A DNA stretch of 18,907 nt from SIG78 sp045533055 (GCA_045533055.1 JAZSHD010000179.1:1-18907); one strand, 5' to 3'. Positions 6,467 through 14,790 are shown, counted from the stretch's first letter. The notes: a model not told the origin generated them from the letters alone. A program made the numbers and translations.

Positions 6467-8678
6467 AAAACTCCACAACAAATCTGCCGGAAACGCTGTT
6501 GAATCCGCCGGAGGCGGGTTTCTGCACTCCGCTGATTTGAGTTTTGCTTTTGCGTTGTTTGGCGGGGCGGTGGCGGTACAGACCCAGAGAGAATTTGTTT
6601 TGTTCGGAAAACTTTTTGATTTCCTGCATGGGTATTTGCACCTCCAGCAGCCAGCGGCCCCGTTCCCGTTGGGCAGCCGTGGTCACGGCAAGAGTTTCGC
6701 AGCTTTTGGGGGTATTGTTTTTATCGGTGTAAATCGTGCGGTAAACACCCAGGGCGTTGACTCCGATGTGGATACGGGGCACTGTTTTACCTGCCGGAGC
6801 GAGGAATATTTCCACAGCGTCATCGCTCCAGACTGCTCCGGTATGGTTGGTTTTGCAGCGTAAACGCAATTTGGAGATTTTCTGTTCGCTGCAGAGAAAT
6901 TCAAATTTCAGCTTATCGGCGGCTTGAGAAATTTTGACCTTTGTATTCTGAAAATCCCGGTAGATGGCAAAGGGTTTGAATTCCAGCGTGGTGCCGTCAT
7001 CTGTAAGTTTGATGGGCGGCTGCTTTTCATTGAGCTTTTTCAAAAGAGCGTTGTATTCAGCTTCGCTGACAATGCCGCTGGAGGCGGCTTGAGAGATTTT
7101 CTCAAATCCGGCAAAATCTTTGGAGAGAGCCTGCAAAAACTTATTGGCAGGCTCTTTGGCAACCGCTTTATCCAGCAATTTCCGGGGTTCTTTCAAGCGG
7201 AACGATAAGTAGCAGTTGCTCAAAGGGTCGTCCCGGAAGGCGGCGTTATCCAAAAGTCTTTCCATAGCCTGATAAAAGTTTTGCAGCTCTTTGGCAGCAT
7301 TGGGGACGACCAAATTGCAGAATTCAGCAATGAGTTCATCGGTATCGACTGAAGAATCAAACATCACAGCACTGTGCACATAGGTATTGAGGGCACTGAA
7401 AGTGTAAGGTATTTTAGCCTTGCCTTCAGACATGGTGGCACCCAATGCGTAACCTTTCATGACTTTGAAGTGGTCGGCAATACGATGGGGATTCATAATG
7501 GGGAAAGTCTTCATTTCCGGAGCCCGGGGGTAGCTGTAAAGCACCACCTTTGCCCCCGCTTTTTCCCACTGGCGGCAGCGGTTCTGCAATACCGCATAAT
7601 CGGGGGCGTTGAAGTGCCCGGAAAGCACGGCGATCAAGGTATCGGCAGGGAGTTTTTCCGTACGGGGCGGCTGAAAGTGGCTGCTCTTGGTCTGCAAATG
7701 GAAGATCATATCCGGATAACGCTTTTTCAGCTCATTGGCAAATTTGCAGAAAAAGGCAAAGACAAATTCACTGCGGTCACCGGCAGTCACCAGCTTGCCC
7801 GCCGGAGAATTTACGCACAAATCACATCCGCAGTTTTTCACCGGGGCATCGCAGAAAAAGCGGATGACTTTGATCTTGGGGTTTTTCGTGACTGCCGCAC
7901 TGATATCTTCCACGATCTGCTTGACGGTATCCGGATGACTGGGACAGGGGAAGTGATAGGGGTAAGATGCCATAAACCGCTTTTTGCCATGCAGAGCAAA
8001 CATTTCGGGCTTATCCTTGAAGCGTTTGTTCCATTTATTGAGGAAGGCGTAGTAATAGTCCCGGCTCGCCCACGGCGGCACTTGCCCCAACCGGCGGCGG
8101 AAAAAGAGCATAAAATCATTGCGGTCGATATCTTTGGCTGCGGATTGGAACCCCCGGACAACGAAACTTGCTTCGGGTATATCGCTTGTTCCGGCAAAGT
8201 TTATGGCGGGGTTTACCGCATACTTTGCACCATTTTTGCCCGGCATAAAAAATTTAGCTTGCAAATACTTTTGAGCAAAGTATTCCACTGCCAGCAGCGT
8301 GCCGCAGCTGTCGCGGAAAGTGTAAATATCGCCGTCGGGGGTATCAAAACCCACAAAGAGAAAATCGTTGTTATTGCGGAAAATACCGAATTTGCTCTCC
8401 GCTTGAGCTGCGGAGTGATCTCCGGAGAATCCGGCTTTTTTCGCCTCGGCGGAAACCCCGATAAACATATTGATCTTTGCCGGAGTTTTGCCGTTGAGTT
8501 GAGCCGGTGCACTATAACTTTTGCTCAAATGCTCTTTAAGTTCAGCGGCAGCGGATTTTTCGATTTCTGTGGGTTTGTCGGCAAGTGTAATGGTAAAATT
8601 GTGGACTTTGGCAAATTCGGCGGCGTAAATTGCACAGCCGCTGAAAATCAGCATTGCCAGCAGGAGTAACTTCTTCAT
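6465..8678 (-). CDS. Secreted DUF4838-domain protein with C-terminal CBM9-like domain
   Basis: The 737-residue protein starts with a signal peptide (MKKLLLLAMLIFSGCAIYA). Cleavage could be after Ala19/20 by signal peptidase I, or before Cys15 as a lipoprotein (FSGC is an imperfect lipobox). Residues about 25-160 resemble the accessory N-terminal domain found in front of GH67/GH20-like barrels. About 170-460 correspond to DUF4838, including a CGCDLC cysteine cluster (283-288). A helical segment follows (about 460-555). Residues about 570-737 form a carbohydrate-binding, CBM9-like beta-sandwich with the hallmark WSDDAVEIFL (617-626). DUF4838 proteins are abundant in glycan-degrading Verrucomicrobiota/Lentisphaerota, and their activity is not established. 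It is 26 bp downstream of the HAD gene, with AAAGG before the ATG. A role in binding or cutting extracellular glycan is inference. Confidence 0.85.
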   Translation of the reverse strand: MKKLLLLAMLIFSGCAIYAAEFAKVHNFTITLADKPTEIEKSAAAELKEHLSKSYSAPAQLNGKTPAKINMFIGVSAEAKKAGFSGDHSAAQAESKFGIFRNNNDFLFVGFDTPDGDIYTFRDSCGTLLAVEYFAQKYLQAKFFMPGKNGAKYAVNPAINFAGTSDIPEASFVVRGFQSAAKDIDRNDFMLFFRRRLGQVPPWASRDYYYAFLNKWNKRFKDKPEMFALHGKKRFMASYPYHFPCPSHPDTVKQIVEDISAAVTKNPKIKVIRFFCDAPVKNCGCDLCVNSPAGKLVTAGDRSEFVFAFFCKFANELKKRYPDMIFHLQTKSSHFQPPRTEKLPADTLIAVLSGHFNAPDYAVLQNRCRQWEKAGAKVVLYSYPRAPEMKTFPIMNPHRIADHFKVMKGYALGATMSEGKAKIPYTFSALNTYVHSAVMFDSSVDTDELIAEFCNLVVPNAAKELQNFYQAMERLLDNAAFRDDPLSNCYLSFRLKEPRKLLDKAVAKEPANKFLQALSKDFAGFEKISQAASSGIVSEAEYNALLKKLNEKQPPIKLTDDGTTLEFKPFAIYRDFQNTKVKISQAADKLKFEFLCSEQKISKLRLRCKTNHTGAVWSDDAVEIFLAPAGKTVPRIHIGVNALGVYRTIYTDKNNTPKSCETLAVTTAAQRERGRWLLEVQIPMQEIKKFSEQNKFSLGLYRHRPAKQRKSKTQISGVQKPASGGFNSVSGRFVVEF

Positions 8679-8704
8679 AAAAAAAACCTTTCGCTTTGTA
8701 TATA

Positions 8705-9565
8705 TCAGGCTATTGAATCAAAAACCATATCCGGTGTTTTTTCCGGCGGAGCTTTTGCCAGCATCTCCGGCGTGGTCAACCCGGTCATCATCAGAGCTGA
8801 CGCACAGCCGAATTTTTTTGCTCCGGCAATATCCGAATCCAGCAGATCGCCGACCATGATGATCCCGGACTTTTGCAAATCGGGCAAATCGAACTTCTTT
8901 TTGAGAAAATCCACAGCGTACTCGTAAATCATAGTGTGGGGTTTGCCCAGATAGACGATTTGCAGATCTATACCCAGCTCTTTGAGCATACTTTGGATGA
9001 AGCGGGCCTCCGCCCCGGCACAAAACCCCACTTTGCCGTTGTTGGGCCAGAAGCTGTCCGGGTTGGGCACCACCAGCTTGCGGTCGGGGTAACTGCGGAA
9101 ATAGTTGACCGCCGCTTCGGCATTGCGGAGAAAATCGTAATACCCCTCGCCGGCAATGATGAAACTGCATTGGTCGATTTCGCTTATTTCCCGGCAGGGG
9201 ATCAATCCGGCAAGTTCGGCATAACCGGGGTTGCCGCATTGCCCCATAACAAAAACCTTGGAGCCGGTGAGCTTTTCTTTTTCCGCAAAAATCTTCAAAG
9301 CGTTGCCGCAGGAAATGACTTCATGGCCGTAAGCGGTAACTTGCGAGCGTACCATGCAGGCAGCTTTTTCTTCTTGCGAATGGTTGCTGTCGTTGGTCAA
9401 AAAGCAGAACGGAGTGTTGTTTTTCCGGAGGAGCTGCAAAAAATTTTCTGCCCCCGGCAAGGGTTTTCTGCCGGAAACCAGTGTGCCATCCACATCAAAG
9501 AGAAGTGCTTTATAGGGGGGATTTTTTCCGGAAATATTTGATAACCAAAAATCTTGAAATTTCAC
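8705..9565 (-). CDS. HAD-superfamily subclass IIA phosphatase (NagD-like)
   Basis: From a GTG at 9565 the protein has 286 residues. HAD motifs are all present: FDVDGT (D24 nucleophile, D26 acid/base), FLTND (T57, N58), YLGKPH with Lys208, and VGDLLDSDIAGA (about 238-249) for Mg2+ binding. The large cap between motifs II and III and the GKPH form place it in the NagD/4-nitrophenylphosphatase group, which dephosphorylates nucleotides or sugar phosphates in the cytoplasm. A TTG at 9580 is also possible. I prefer GTG because GGAG lies 9 bases upstream of it and within reach. It is the first gene of a pair with the DUF4838 gene and has a good promoter at 9598-9627. The natural substrate is unknown; a sugar phosphate from the glycan handled by its neighbour is plausible. 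Confidence 0.88.
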   Translation of the reverse strand: MKFQDFWLSNISGKNPPYKALLFDVDGTLVSGRKPLPGAENFLQLLRKNNTPFCFLTNDSNHSQEEKAACMVRSQVTAYGHEVISCGNALKIFAEKEKLTGSKVFVMGQCGNPGYAELAGLIPCREISEIDQCSFIIAGEGYYDFLRNAEAAVNYFRSYPDRKLVVPNPDSFWPNNGKVGFCAGAEARFIQSMLKELGIDLQIVYLGKPHTMIYEYAVDFLKKKFDLPDLQKSGIIMVGDLLDSDIAGAKKFGCASALMMTGLTTPEMLAKAPPEKTPDMVFDSIA

Positions 9566-9597
9566 AGTAAAAAGCTCCAAAATGATAATGAAAATCT

Positions 9598-9627
9598 AAT
9601 ATAGACGGGCTTTATGAAAAAGTCCAA
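9598..9627 (-). promoter_or_regulatory. Sigma-70-like promoter for the HAD/DUF4838 unit
   Basis: On the minus strand a TTGGAC -35 box (9622-9627) and a TATATT -10 box (9598-9603) are separated by 18 bp in an A/T-rich region. Transcription would begin near 9590, leaving a short leader before the GTG at 9565. Both boxes are close to consensus, and the placement suits the divergent arrangement with the hibernation-factor gene. Confidence 0.6.
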
Positions 9628-9701
9628 TTTTTTGTGAAAAATAAATATTAAAAAAAGTTTAAACAAAATTTGCATTTTGCTTTAATGTGTGGAACATTAG
9701 C

Positions 9702-9742
9702 CTTGGACAGCGAATCCAAGCTGTTGGAGGGCTTGGCAAGCC
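9702..9742 (+). promoter_or_regulatory. Two small hairpins in the leader of the hibernation-factor gene
   Basis: CTTGGA (9702-9707) pairs with TCCAAG (9715-9720) around a 7-base loop. GGCTT (9730-9734) pairs with AAGCC (9738-9742) around GGC. Both lie in the untranslated leader 25 to 76 bases upstream of the start codon and could affect mRNA stability or translation. No known riboswitch is recognised. Confidence 0.3.
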
Positions 9743-9777
9743 GCTGCAAAAGACAAACCTTTCAGAAAGGAGAGATT

Positions 9778-10119
9778 ATGCAGATCATCATCAACGGGCG
9801 TCATTTCGAAGTAACCGAACTGATCCGGAGCAACACCGCCGAAAAAGTCGAAGCGTTGTTCACCTACTATCCTACTCTGAAAGTTTCAAGTGTGCGTGTA
9901 ACCATGGAAATCGGCAAGAACCATCAGGCAAAAGTCGGGGTTTGTGCCGCAGTCAAAAAGCAGCCCATGGTGGCGGAAGGTACCGCATTGGATCTCTACA
10001 AGGCTATTGATACAGCACTGGATCACCTGAAAGTTCAGCTGGACAGATATGTAGATAAGTACAAGCACCCCGCCGTGGCGACTCCGCCGGTGCGTGAAGT
10101 TGTTGCTGCCGAAGCATAA
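9778..10119 (+). CDS. raiA: Ribosome hibernation promoting factor / ribosome-associated inhibitor (HPF/RaiA family)
   Basis: The 113-residue protein begins MQIIINGRHFEVTELI and contains the beta-alpha-beta-beta-beta-alpha fold pattern of the S30AE domain. It includes the central strand stretch VSSVRVTMEIGKNHQAKVGVC and the final helix DLYKAIDTALDHLKVQLDRYVDKYK. These proteins bind the 30S decoding centre and silence or dimerise ribosomes in stationary phase. The tail after residue about 95 is short (KHPAVATPPVREVVAAEA) and lacks the dimerising C-terminal domain, so it is the short form. The frame is open to 9670, but the ATG at 9778 has an AAGGAGAG site 3 to 5 bases upstream and matches the family start. 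It stands alone as a single-gene unit with its own terminator. HPF versus RaiA (YfiA) cannot be separated here. Confidence 0.9.
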   Translation: MQIIINGRHFEVTELIRSNTAEKVEALFTYYPTLKVSSVRVTMEIGKNHQAKVGVCAAVKKQPMVAEGTALDLYKAIDTALDHLKVQLDRYVDKYKHPAVATPPVREVVAAEA

Positions 10120-10143
10120 CCGGACTCAAACCGTAAAACTCAA

Positions 10144-10177
10144 GGCTGCTGCACGTCAGATTGCAGCAGCCTTTTTT
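10144..10177 (+). terminator. Intrinsic terminator of raiA
   Basis: GGCTGCTGCA (10144-10153) and TGCAGCAGCC (10162-10171) form a perfect 10-bp stem with an 8-base loop, followed by six T residues (10172-10177). It lies 24 bp after the raiA stop. The T-tract overlaps the TAA stop codon of the convergent terminase gene (10176-10178), so on the opposite strand the hairpin comes directly after that gene and may act weakly on it too. Confidence 0.9.
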
Positions 10178-11429
10178 ATGCCACGATCAAACCCGGCAGA
10201 TTGCTTTTGCCTGCCAGATAGCTCAATGCCCAGACCAGTGCATCCAGCCGGTCGGGGCTTTTGGCAGCTCCGGGGCGGTAGTTGAGCATTTGTTCTTCCA
10301 GTTCATTGAAATATCCGGCGTGAAAGACTTTGCCCTGTTCGTACAGTGCCGCCACCGGTTCGGCCCGCAAAAATTTGCCCCGCATGGCACGGACGGCTTT
10401 GAAGGGTATATATGGGGCGGCTTGCCGCAAAGTAAGCTCAATAAGGTCGCCGCCCTGATTGACTTCGCCGATGACCCGGTCGGCTTGAAAAGCATCATAA
10501 ACTTTTTTTACTGCCAGTGCCCATTGCAGCGGCGAACCACGCAAACTGGCATCCTGCAGAACAAAAAATCTTCCGTCGGCACTTCTGGAGGCCGCCACAA
10601 TACCGGTAAGGTCGCTTCGGGTATTGCCGGTAACGGCGGGGTCCACGCCGATGACTACTTCCTGCATATCGGGCAAAGTTCCGGCAAAGCGGGCGTTATT
10701 GAGCATGGTGCTGTTCCACAAGCCATCCGGGTTGTCATCCTGCCAGATACCGTTCATAAACCTTTGTTTCTGCCGCTCGGATAAGTTGGCAAGGGTTTGC
10801 TCGATATAGCCTTGGGGCAGATTGGCCTGATTATCCCCCGGATTCATAAGCATACACACATAATTTTCCGGATTTTGGAGCATTTGACCGCTTTCGGGTT
10901 CGATCTTCTCCACAAAAAGTTTATAACTCCAATGGCTTTTGCCGGAGGGATTGCAGTCGTAATACGCCCGGTTGACCAGTTTTGTATTCTGTGCCAGCCG
11001 GGTCAATGCGGTAGTTATGCCTGAATAGGGTATTTCGGAACACTCGTTGAAATACAAGGTGGCAAATTCCCTGCCGAGGATCTTATCGGCACGCTCATCG
11101 GCATCCAGTCCGCCCAGCCAGATCTCGGAACGGTTGGGCAGCAGAAAACAGTTGTCGCTTTTGTTGAAATTTATTTTCAGACCCGGAAAGGCAAGGTCAA
11201 CAACTTTGGGCAGGGTGTCGAACCCCACGGCATATCTGGCACCGTTGCTGTGGAACCGCAAGATGGCGTGGCGGCTGCCGGGAGCCTTTAAAGCTCTTGC
11301 CAGCAAGGCGTAGACCAATATAAAAGTTTTGCCGGAACGGCTGCCGCCATAGAGCAGAATGTGCCGGGCAGAACTTTGCAGCAATTTGAGTGCCTGCTGC
11401 TGGGCAAAGGTTTTTTCAAATTTTTTCAT
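10176..11429 (-). CDS. Solitary phage-type terminase large subunit (ATPase plus nuclease)
   Basis: The 417-residue protein has both halves of a DNA-packaging terminase. The ATPase half has Walker A GGSRSGKT (28-35), Walker B ATLYFNE (123-129, catalytic Glu129) and the coupling motif YYDCNP (156-161). The RNase H-like nuclease half has acidic residues in GVDPA (D263), GEVNQGG (E322) and DRLDALVWA (D393/D396), fitting the Terminase_6C group. All key residues are present and the reading frame is intact. No small terminase, portal, capsid, tail or integrase gene is nearby: the neighbours are raiA and metK. It could be a relic or domesticated phage gene, part of a dispersed gene-transfer-agent set, or a repair nuclease. 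The start ATG has no strong ribosome binding site. The terminase family call is firm, but its role is unknown. Confidence 0.85.
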   Translation of the reverse strand: MKKFEKTFAQQQALKLLQSSARHILLYGGSRSGKTFILVYALLARALKAPGSRHAILRFHSNGARYAVGFDTLPKVVDLAFPGLKINFNKSDNCFLLPNRSEIWLGGLDADERADKILGREFATLYFNECSEIPYSGITTALTRLAQNTKLVNRAYYDCNPSGKSHWSYKLFVEKIEPESGQMLQNPENYVCMLMNPGDNQANLPQGYIEQTLANLSERQKQRFMNGIWQDDNPDGLWNSTMLNNARFAGTLPDMQEVVIGVDPAVTGNTRSDLTGIVAASRSADGRFFVLQDASLRGSPLQWALAVKKVYDAFQADRVIGEVNQGGDLIELTLRQAAPYIPFKAVRAMRGKFLRAEPVAALYEQGKVFHAGYFNELEEQMLNYRPGAAKSPDRLDALVWALSYLAGKSNLPGLIVA

Positions 11430-11480
11430 AAAATAAACGGTTTGATACTTTAATAATTGCTATTTTTTGTTAATATAAAA

Positions 11481-11509
11481 TTGTAAAAAGTGTCAACAGT
11501 GATTATATT
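11481..11509 (+). promoter_or_regulatory. Sigma-70-like promoter for metK
   Basis: TTGTAA (11481-11486) and TATATT (11504-11509) are separated by exactly 17 bp in a very A/T-rich intergenic region. A transcript from about 11516 would have a leader of about 55 bases before the metK ATG, which is too short for a typical SAM riboswitch, and none is visible. On the opposite strand a TTGACA (11491-11496) overlaps this promoter and could serve the terminase gene, but its -10 box is weak. Confidence 0.6.
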
Positions 11510-11571
11510 ATTGTGCTGTTATTGTATTGAACGATAATGTTTAAGTAATAAATAAAGAAAGGGCAAAAGCC

Positions 11572-12765
11572 ATGAGCAAGATCAGTGTACCGCATATCTT
11601 TACTTCTGAATCGGTTTCCGAAGGGCATCCGGATAAAGTCTGTGACCAGATCTCTGATGCTATTCTCGATGCATGTTTGAAAGATGACCCCGAAAGCCGG
11701 GTCGCCTGCGAAACCCTCGCTACGACCGATCTGATCGTTATTTCCGGCGAGATCACCACCAAGAGCAAGGTCAACTGGCAGGAAGTTGCCCTCGATGTAG
11801 TCCGCAAGATCGGTTATGTGGATGGTGATGTGGGCTTTTCTGCTGACAACGCCAAAGTCATGGTCGCTGTGCACAAGCAGTCCCCGGATATCTCCCAGGG
11901 TGTTACCGAAGGCGAAGGCATGTTCTCGGAACAGGGTGCCGGTGACCAGGGCATGATGTTCGGCTATGCCAGCAACGAAACTCCGGAACTTATGCCGGCA
12001 ACCATCCATTACTCTCACCGCATTGTGGAAGAGCTTGCCCGCCGCCGCCACACCGAACCTGCCAAGTACAGCTATCTCAGGCCCGACAGCAAGAGTCAGG
12101 TTTCTATCGCTTACGAAAACGGCAAACCTGTGGCGGTGGAAACGGTGGTGGTTTCTCACCAGCACACCCCCGATATGGTGCGTGAAGATCTGGAAGCATT
12201 GGTCAGGGAAGTTGTGGAACAGGTGATCCCCGCCGAACTGCGTACCAGAGAGATCAAATACTTTGTGAACCCCACCGGTAAATTTGAAGTCGGCGGGCCC
12301 CACGGCGATACCGGTTTGACCGGCCGCAAGATCATTGTCGATACCTACGGCGGCGTCGGTTCCCACGGCGGCGGTGCCTTCTCCGGCAAAGACCCCAGCA
12401 AGGTCGACCGTTCCGCAGCTTACATGTGCCGCTACATTGCCAAAAATATCGTGGCAGCCGGTCTTGCCGACAAGTGCGAGATCCAGGTGGCATACGCTAT
12501 CGGTGTAGCCGAACCCTTGAGCATCAATGTTGCAACCTACGGCACCGGCAAACTTGCCGATGACAAGCTGGAAAAAGTCGTCCGGGAAGTCTTTGATATG
12601 CGTCCGGCGGCGATCATCAGCACCTTGCAGCTCAAATACCCCGCCAAAAACGGTTGGAGCTATCAGGATACCGCAGCCTACGGCCACTTCGGCAGAAGCT
12701 GTTTCCCCTGGGAAAAGACCGATAAGATCGCCGATCTGCAAGCTGCTGCCAAGAAATTCTTCTGA
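11572..12765 (+). CDS. metK: S-adenosylmethionine synthetase (methionine adenosyltransferase)
   Basis: The 397-residue protein is full length for bacterial MetK, which makes S-adenosylmethionine from methionine and ATP, releasing phosphate and pyrophosphate. Diagnostic motifs are present: GHPDK (18-22, ATP/phosphate binding), GAGDQGMMFGYA (122-133) and the glycine-rich GGGAFSGKD (266-274). The C-terminal AAYGHFGR segment lies close to the end of the protein. The ATG at 11572 follows an A/G-rich site (GAAAGGGC). The gene is directly followed by a PfkB-family kinase gene after only 3 bp, so the two are translationally linked. Identification is unambiguous. Confidence 0.98.
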   Translation: MSKISVPHIFTSESVSEGHPDKVCDQISDAILDACLKDDPESRVACETLATTDLIVISGEITTKSKVNWQEVALDVVRKIGYVDGDVGFSADNAKVMVAVHKQSPDISQGVTEGEGMFSEQGAGDQGMMFGYASNETPELMPATIHYSHRIVEELARRRHTEPAKYSYLRPDSKSQVSIAYENGKPVAVETVVVSHQHTPDMVREDLEALVREVVEQVIPAELRTREIKYFVNPTGKFEVGGPHGDTGLTGRKIIVDTYGGVGSHGGGAFSGKDPSKVDRSAAYMCRYIAKNIVAAGLADKCEIQVAYAIGVAEPLSINVATYGTGKLADDKLEKVVREVFDMRPAAIISTLQLKYPAKNGWSYQDTAAYGHFGRSCFPWEKTDKIADLQAAAKKFF

Positions 12766-12768
12766 ACT

Positions 12769-13752
12769 ATGAGTGCAGATTTTTCGGTGATCGGGGTCGG
12801 TTCGCCCATCGTTGATTTGATTGCTCAAGTCAACGATGAGTTCCTTGCCAATGTATCCGGCGAAAAGGGCGGCATGGTCATGATCGACAATGCTGAACTG
12901 GAGCGGGTGCTGGCTTTGCTGGGCGATAAAAATGTCAAACGCACTCCCGGCGGATCGGCGGGCAACACGCTTTTTGATTTGGCTCATTTCGGCGTAAAAA
13001 CTGCTCTGCTGGGCACAGCCGGGAAAGATGCCGCCGGAGAGTTCTACCGATCAGAGCTGCTTGCTGCCGGTGGTTCGGCACACGCTTTGCGTTACAGCGA
13101 AAGTGCTCCGACGGCACATTGCATCTGTCTGGTCACGCCCGATGCGGAACGCACCATGCGTCCGGCACTGGCGGCGGCACTGACCTTTGATCCGGCAAGC
13201 GTTACGGAAAAGGACTTTGCCGGGTATACGCTGGCACATCTGGAAGGCTATTTATTGGCTCATTCCGAAGAAAAACTCCGGTATCTTATGCAGACCGCCA
13301 AGCGTGCCGGGTGCCTTATCAGCCTTGATCTGGCAAGTTTTGAGGTGGTCAAGGCGTTCAAACCGGCGATCCTCAAGCTCCTGACCGAGTTTGTGGATAT
13401 AGTCTTTGCCAACAGCGACGAAGCCGATGCCCTGCTGGGGAATATACCGCCCACTGAACAGCTTGAAGAATTGAAAAAAATGTGCAGCGTTGCCATAGTC
13501 AAACTGGGCGAAAAAGGTGCCTGGGCGGATTGCGGCGAAGGAGCTGTATTCATTCCTGCCAATAAAGTCGATGCGGTGGATACCACTGCCGCCGGTGACT
13601 CTTTTGCCGCCGGATTTCTCTACGGCTTGCTGGCAAAGCGAGATGCGGCATACTGCGGCAAACTGGGTGCCGCACTGGCGGCAGAAACCGTGCAGGTATT
13701 CGGTGCAAGTTTGCCCAATGAAGCATGGGAAAGAGTGAAAAAACTTATTTGA
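12769..13752 (+). CDS. PfkB/ribokinase-family kinase, adenosine kinase-like
   Basis: The 327-residue protein has the N-terminal family signature at GGSAGN (61-66) and the C-terminal signature DTTAAGDSFAAGF (271-283) with catalytic base Asp277. Its overall length and the opening (VIGVGSPIVDLIAQV) resemble bacterial adenosine/sugar kinases of this family. Placed 3 bp after metK, a role in phosphorylating adenosine released from S-adenosylhomocysteine to AMP makes metabolic sense. No S-adenosylhomocysteine hydrolase gene is in the window. A sugar such as ribose or fructose could be the substrate instead; the pairing with metK is the main argument for adenosine. Confidence 0.85.
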   Translation: MSADFSVIGVGSPIVDLIAQVNDEFLANVSGEKGGMVMIDNAELERVLALLGDKNVKRTPGGSAGNTLFDLAHFGVKTALLGTAGKDAAGEFYRSELLAAGGSAHALRYSESAPTAHCICLVTPDAERTMRPALAAALTFDPASVTEKDFAGYTLAHLEGYLLAHSEEKLRYLMQTAKRAGCLISLDLASFEVVKAFKPAILKLLTEFVDIVFANSDEADALLGNIPPTEQLEELKKMCSVAIVKLGEKGAWADCGEGAVFIPANKVDAVDTTAAGDSFAAGFLYGLLAKRDAAYCGKLGAALAAETVQVFGASLPNEAWERVKKLI

Positions 13753-13768
13753 CGAAACGATTTGTTTT

Positions 13769-14746
13769 ATGGCTTTTACAACAGAATATTTTATTGTCAA
13801 CATTGTGCTGTTCCTGATCGGGGTGGCTGTGCTCGTTAAGGGCAGCGACTGGTTTGTGGATGCAGCGGCGGCGTTGGCACGGAGTTTCGGCGTACCGGAA
13901 CTGGTGATCGGACTGACGCTGGTAAGTATCGGCACAAGTTTGCCGGAATTGGCATCAAGTTTATGTGCAGCATTTTACGGCGAAAGCAACTTTATTATCG
14001 GCAACATCGTCGGCAGTAACACGGCAAATATCGCTTTGATTTTAGGTGCCGGATTGGTGCTGGGCGGAGCCATCGGCTTCAAGCGGCAGGTGGTGTGGCG
14101 GGATATGATCTTTCTGCTGGCGTTGGGCGTATTTTTGATGATGTGGTATTACTTTGGCGTGGATATGCCTGCTGGGATCAAAGGTTTCGGGCGTATCGGC
14201 GGGGTGATACTGCTGGTGCTGTGCGGCGTTTACAGCTATGTGCTTTGCAAAAAGTCTGATGATGCTGAAGAAGAGTCCGATGCTCCGGTAATGAAGCGGG
14301 GCAAAGCGGCAGGTTTGATCGTGCTTTCTCTTGCCATGATCACTGTGGGTGCCAAACTTATGGTGGATACCGTGGTGTGGTCGGCAGCCAGAATGGGCGT
14401 TGACCCGTTGATGATCTCGCTGACCGTAGTGGCAATAGGCACCAGTCTGCCGGAGTTGGCAGTGACCATTACCGGCGTGTTGAAAAAGCGGGAAGATATA
14501 GCTTTGGGCAACATTATCGGCAGCGGCATATACAATATAGTATTGATCATCGGCTGCTGTTCGGTGGTAAGCCCCCTGGCTGGCAACGGGCAGGACAGCT
14601 TAAATGCAATGATAATCATGAACGCAACGGCGTTACTGCTCTTTTTGTTTATGCTGCCGGCAAAGAAACTCCACCGCTGGCAGGGATTTGTTTTTCTGGC
14701 ACTCTACGCAGGCTTCGTAGCTTGGAGCATACTCTGCGTTAAGTAA
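13769..14746 (+). CDS. Na+/Ca2+ exchanger family membrane protein (CaCA, YrbG-like)
   Basis: The 325-residue protein has about ten hydrophobic segments and the two inverted alpha-repeats that define cation/Ca2+ exchangers. The first has GTSLPE (55-60) and GNIVGSN (78-84); the second has GTSLPE (224-229) and GNIIGSGIYN (247-256). The two conserved glutamates of the ion site are therefore present. An acidic cytoplasmic loop (KKSDDAEEESD, about 161-171) separates the halves, as in this family. It would extrude Ca2+ in exchange for Na+ or H+ across the inner membrane. It begins 16 bp after the kinase gene and is probably co-transcribed with metK, though its ribosome binding site is weak and no functional link is evident. 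Confidence 0.92.
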   Translation: MAFTTEYFIVNIVLFLIGVAVLVKGSDWFVDAAAALARSFGVPELVIGLTLVSIGTSLPELASSLCAAFYGESNFIIGNIVGSNTANIALILGAGLVLGGAIGFKRQVVWRDMIFLLALGVFLMMWYYFGVDMPAGIKGFGRIGGVILLVLCGVYSYVLCKKSDDAEEESDAPVMKRGKAAGLIVLSLAMITVGAKLMVDTVVWSAARMGVDPLMISLTVVAIGTSLPELAVTITGVLKKREDIALGNIIGSGIYNIVLIIGCCSVVSPLAGNGQDSLNAMIIMNATALLLFLFMLPAKKLHRWQGFVFLALYAGFVAWSILCVK

Positions 14747-14790
14747 AAACTCAAACAGGAAATAACAGTTTTGGCGGCAATGTTTCACCG

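Noticed and set aside
7374..8669. Plus-strand open frame (431 codons) opposite the DUF4838 gene
   Set aside because: In register with the DUF4838 codons; no family features, while the minus-strand protein has a signal peptide and domain motifs.
11430..11571. SAM riboswitch upstream of metK
   Set aside because: The leader from the predicted promoter is only about 55 bases and A/T-rich, with no SAM-riboswitch-like pairing.
11503..12987. Minus-strand open frame (494 codons) opposite metK
   Set aside because: In register with metK codons and explained by the same codon bias; metK is certain.
13580..13620. Variant DTTAAGD in the kinase signature as a possible inactivating change
   Set aside because: The G-to-A form is also found in active ribokinases such as E. 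coli RbsK, and the catalytic Asp is kept.
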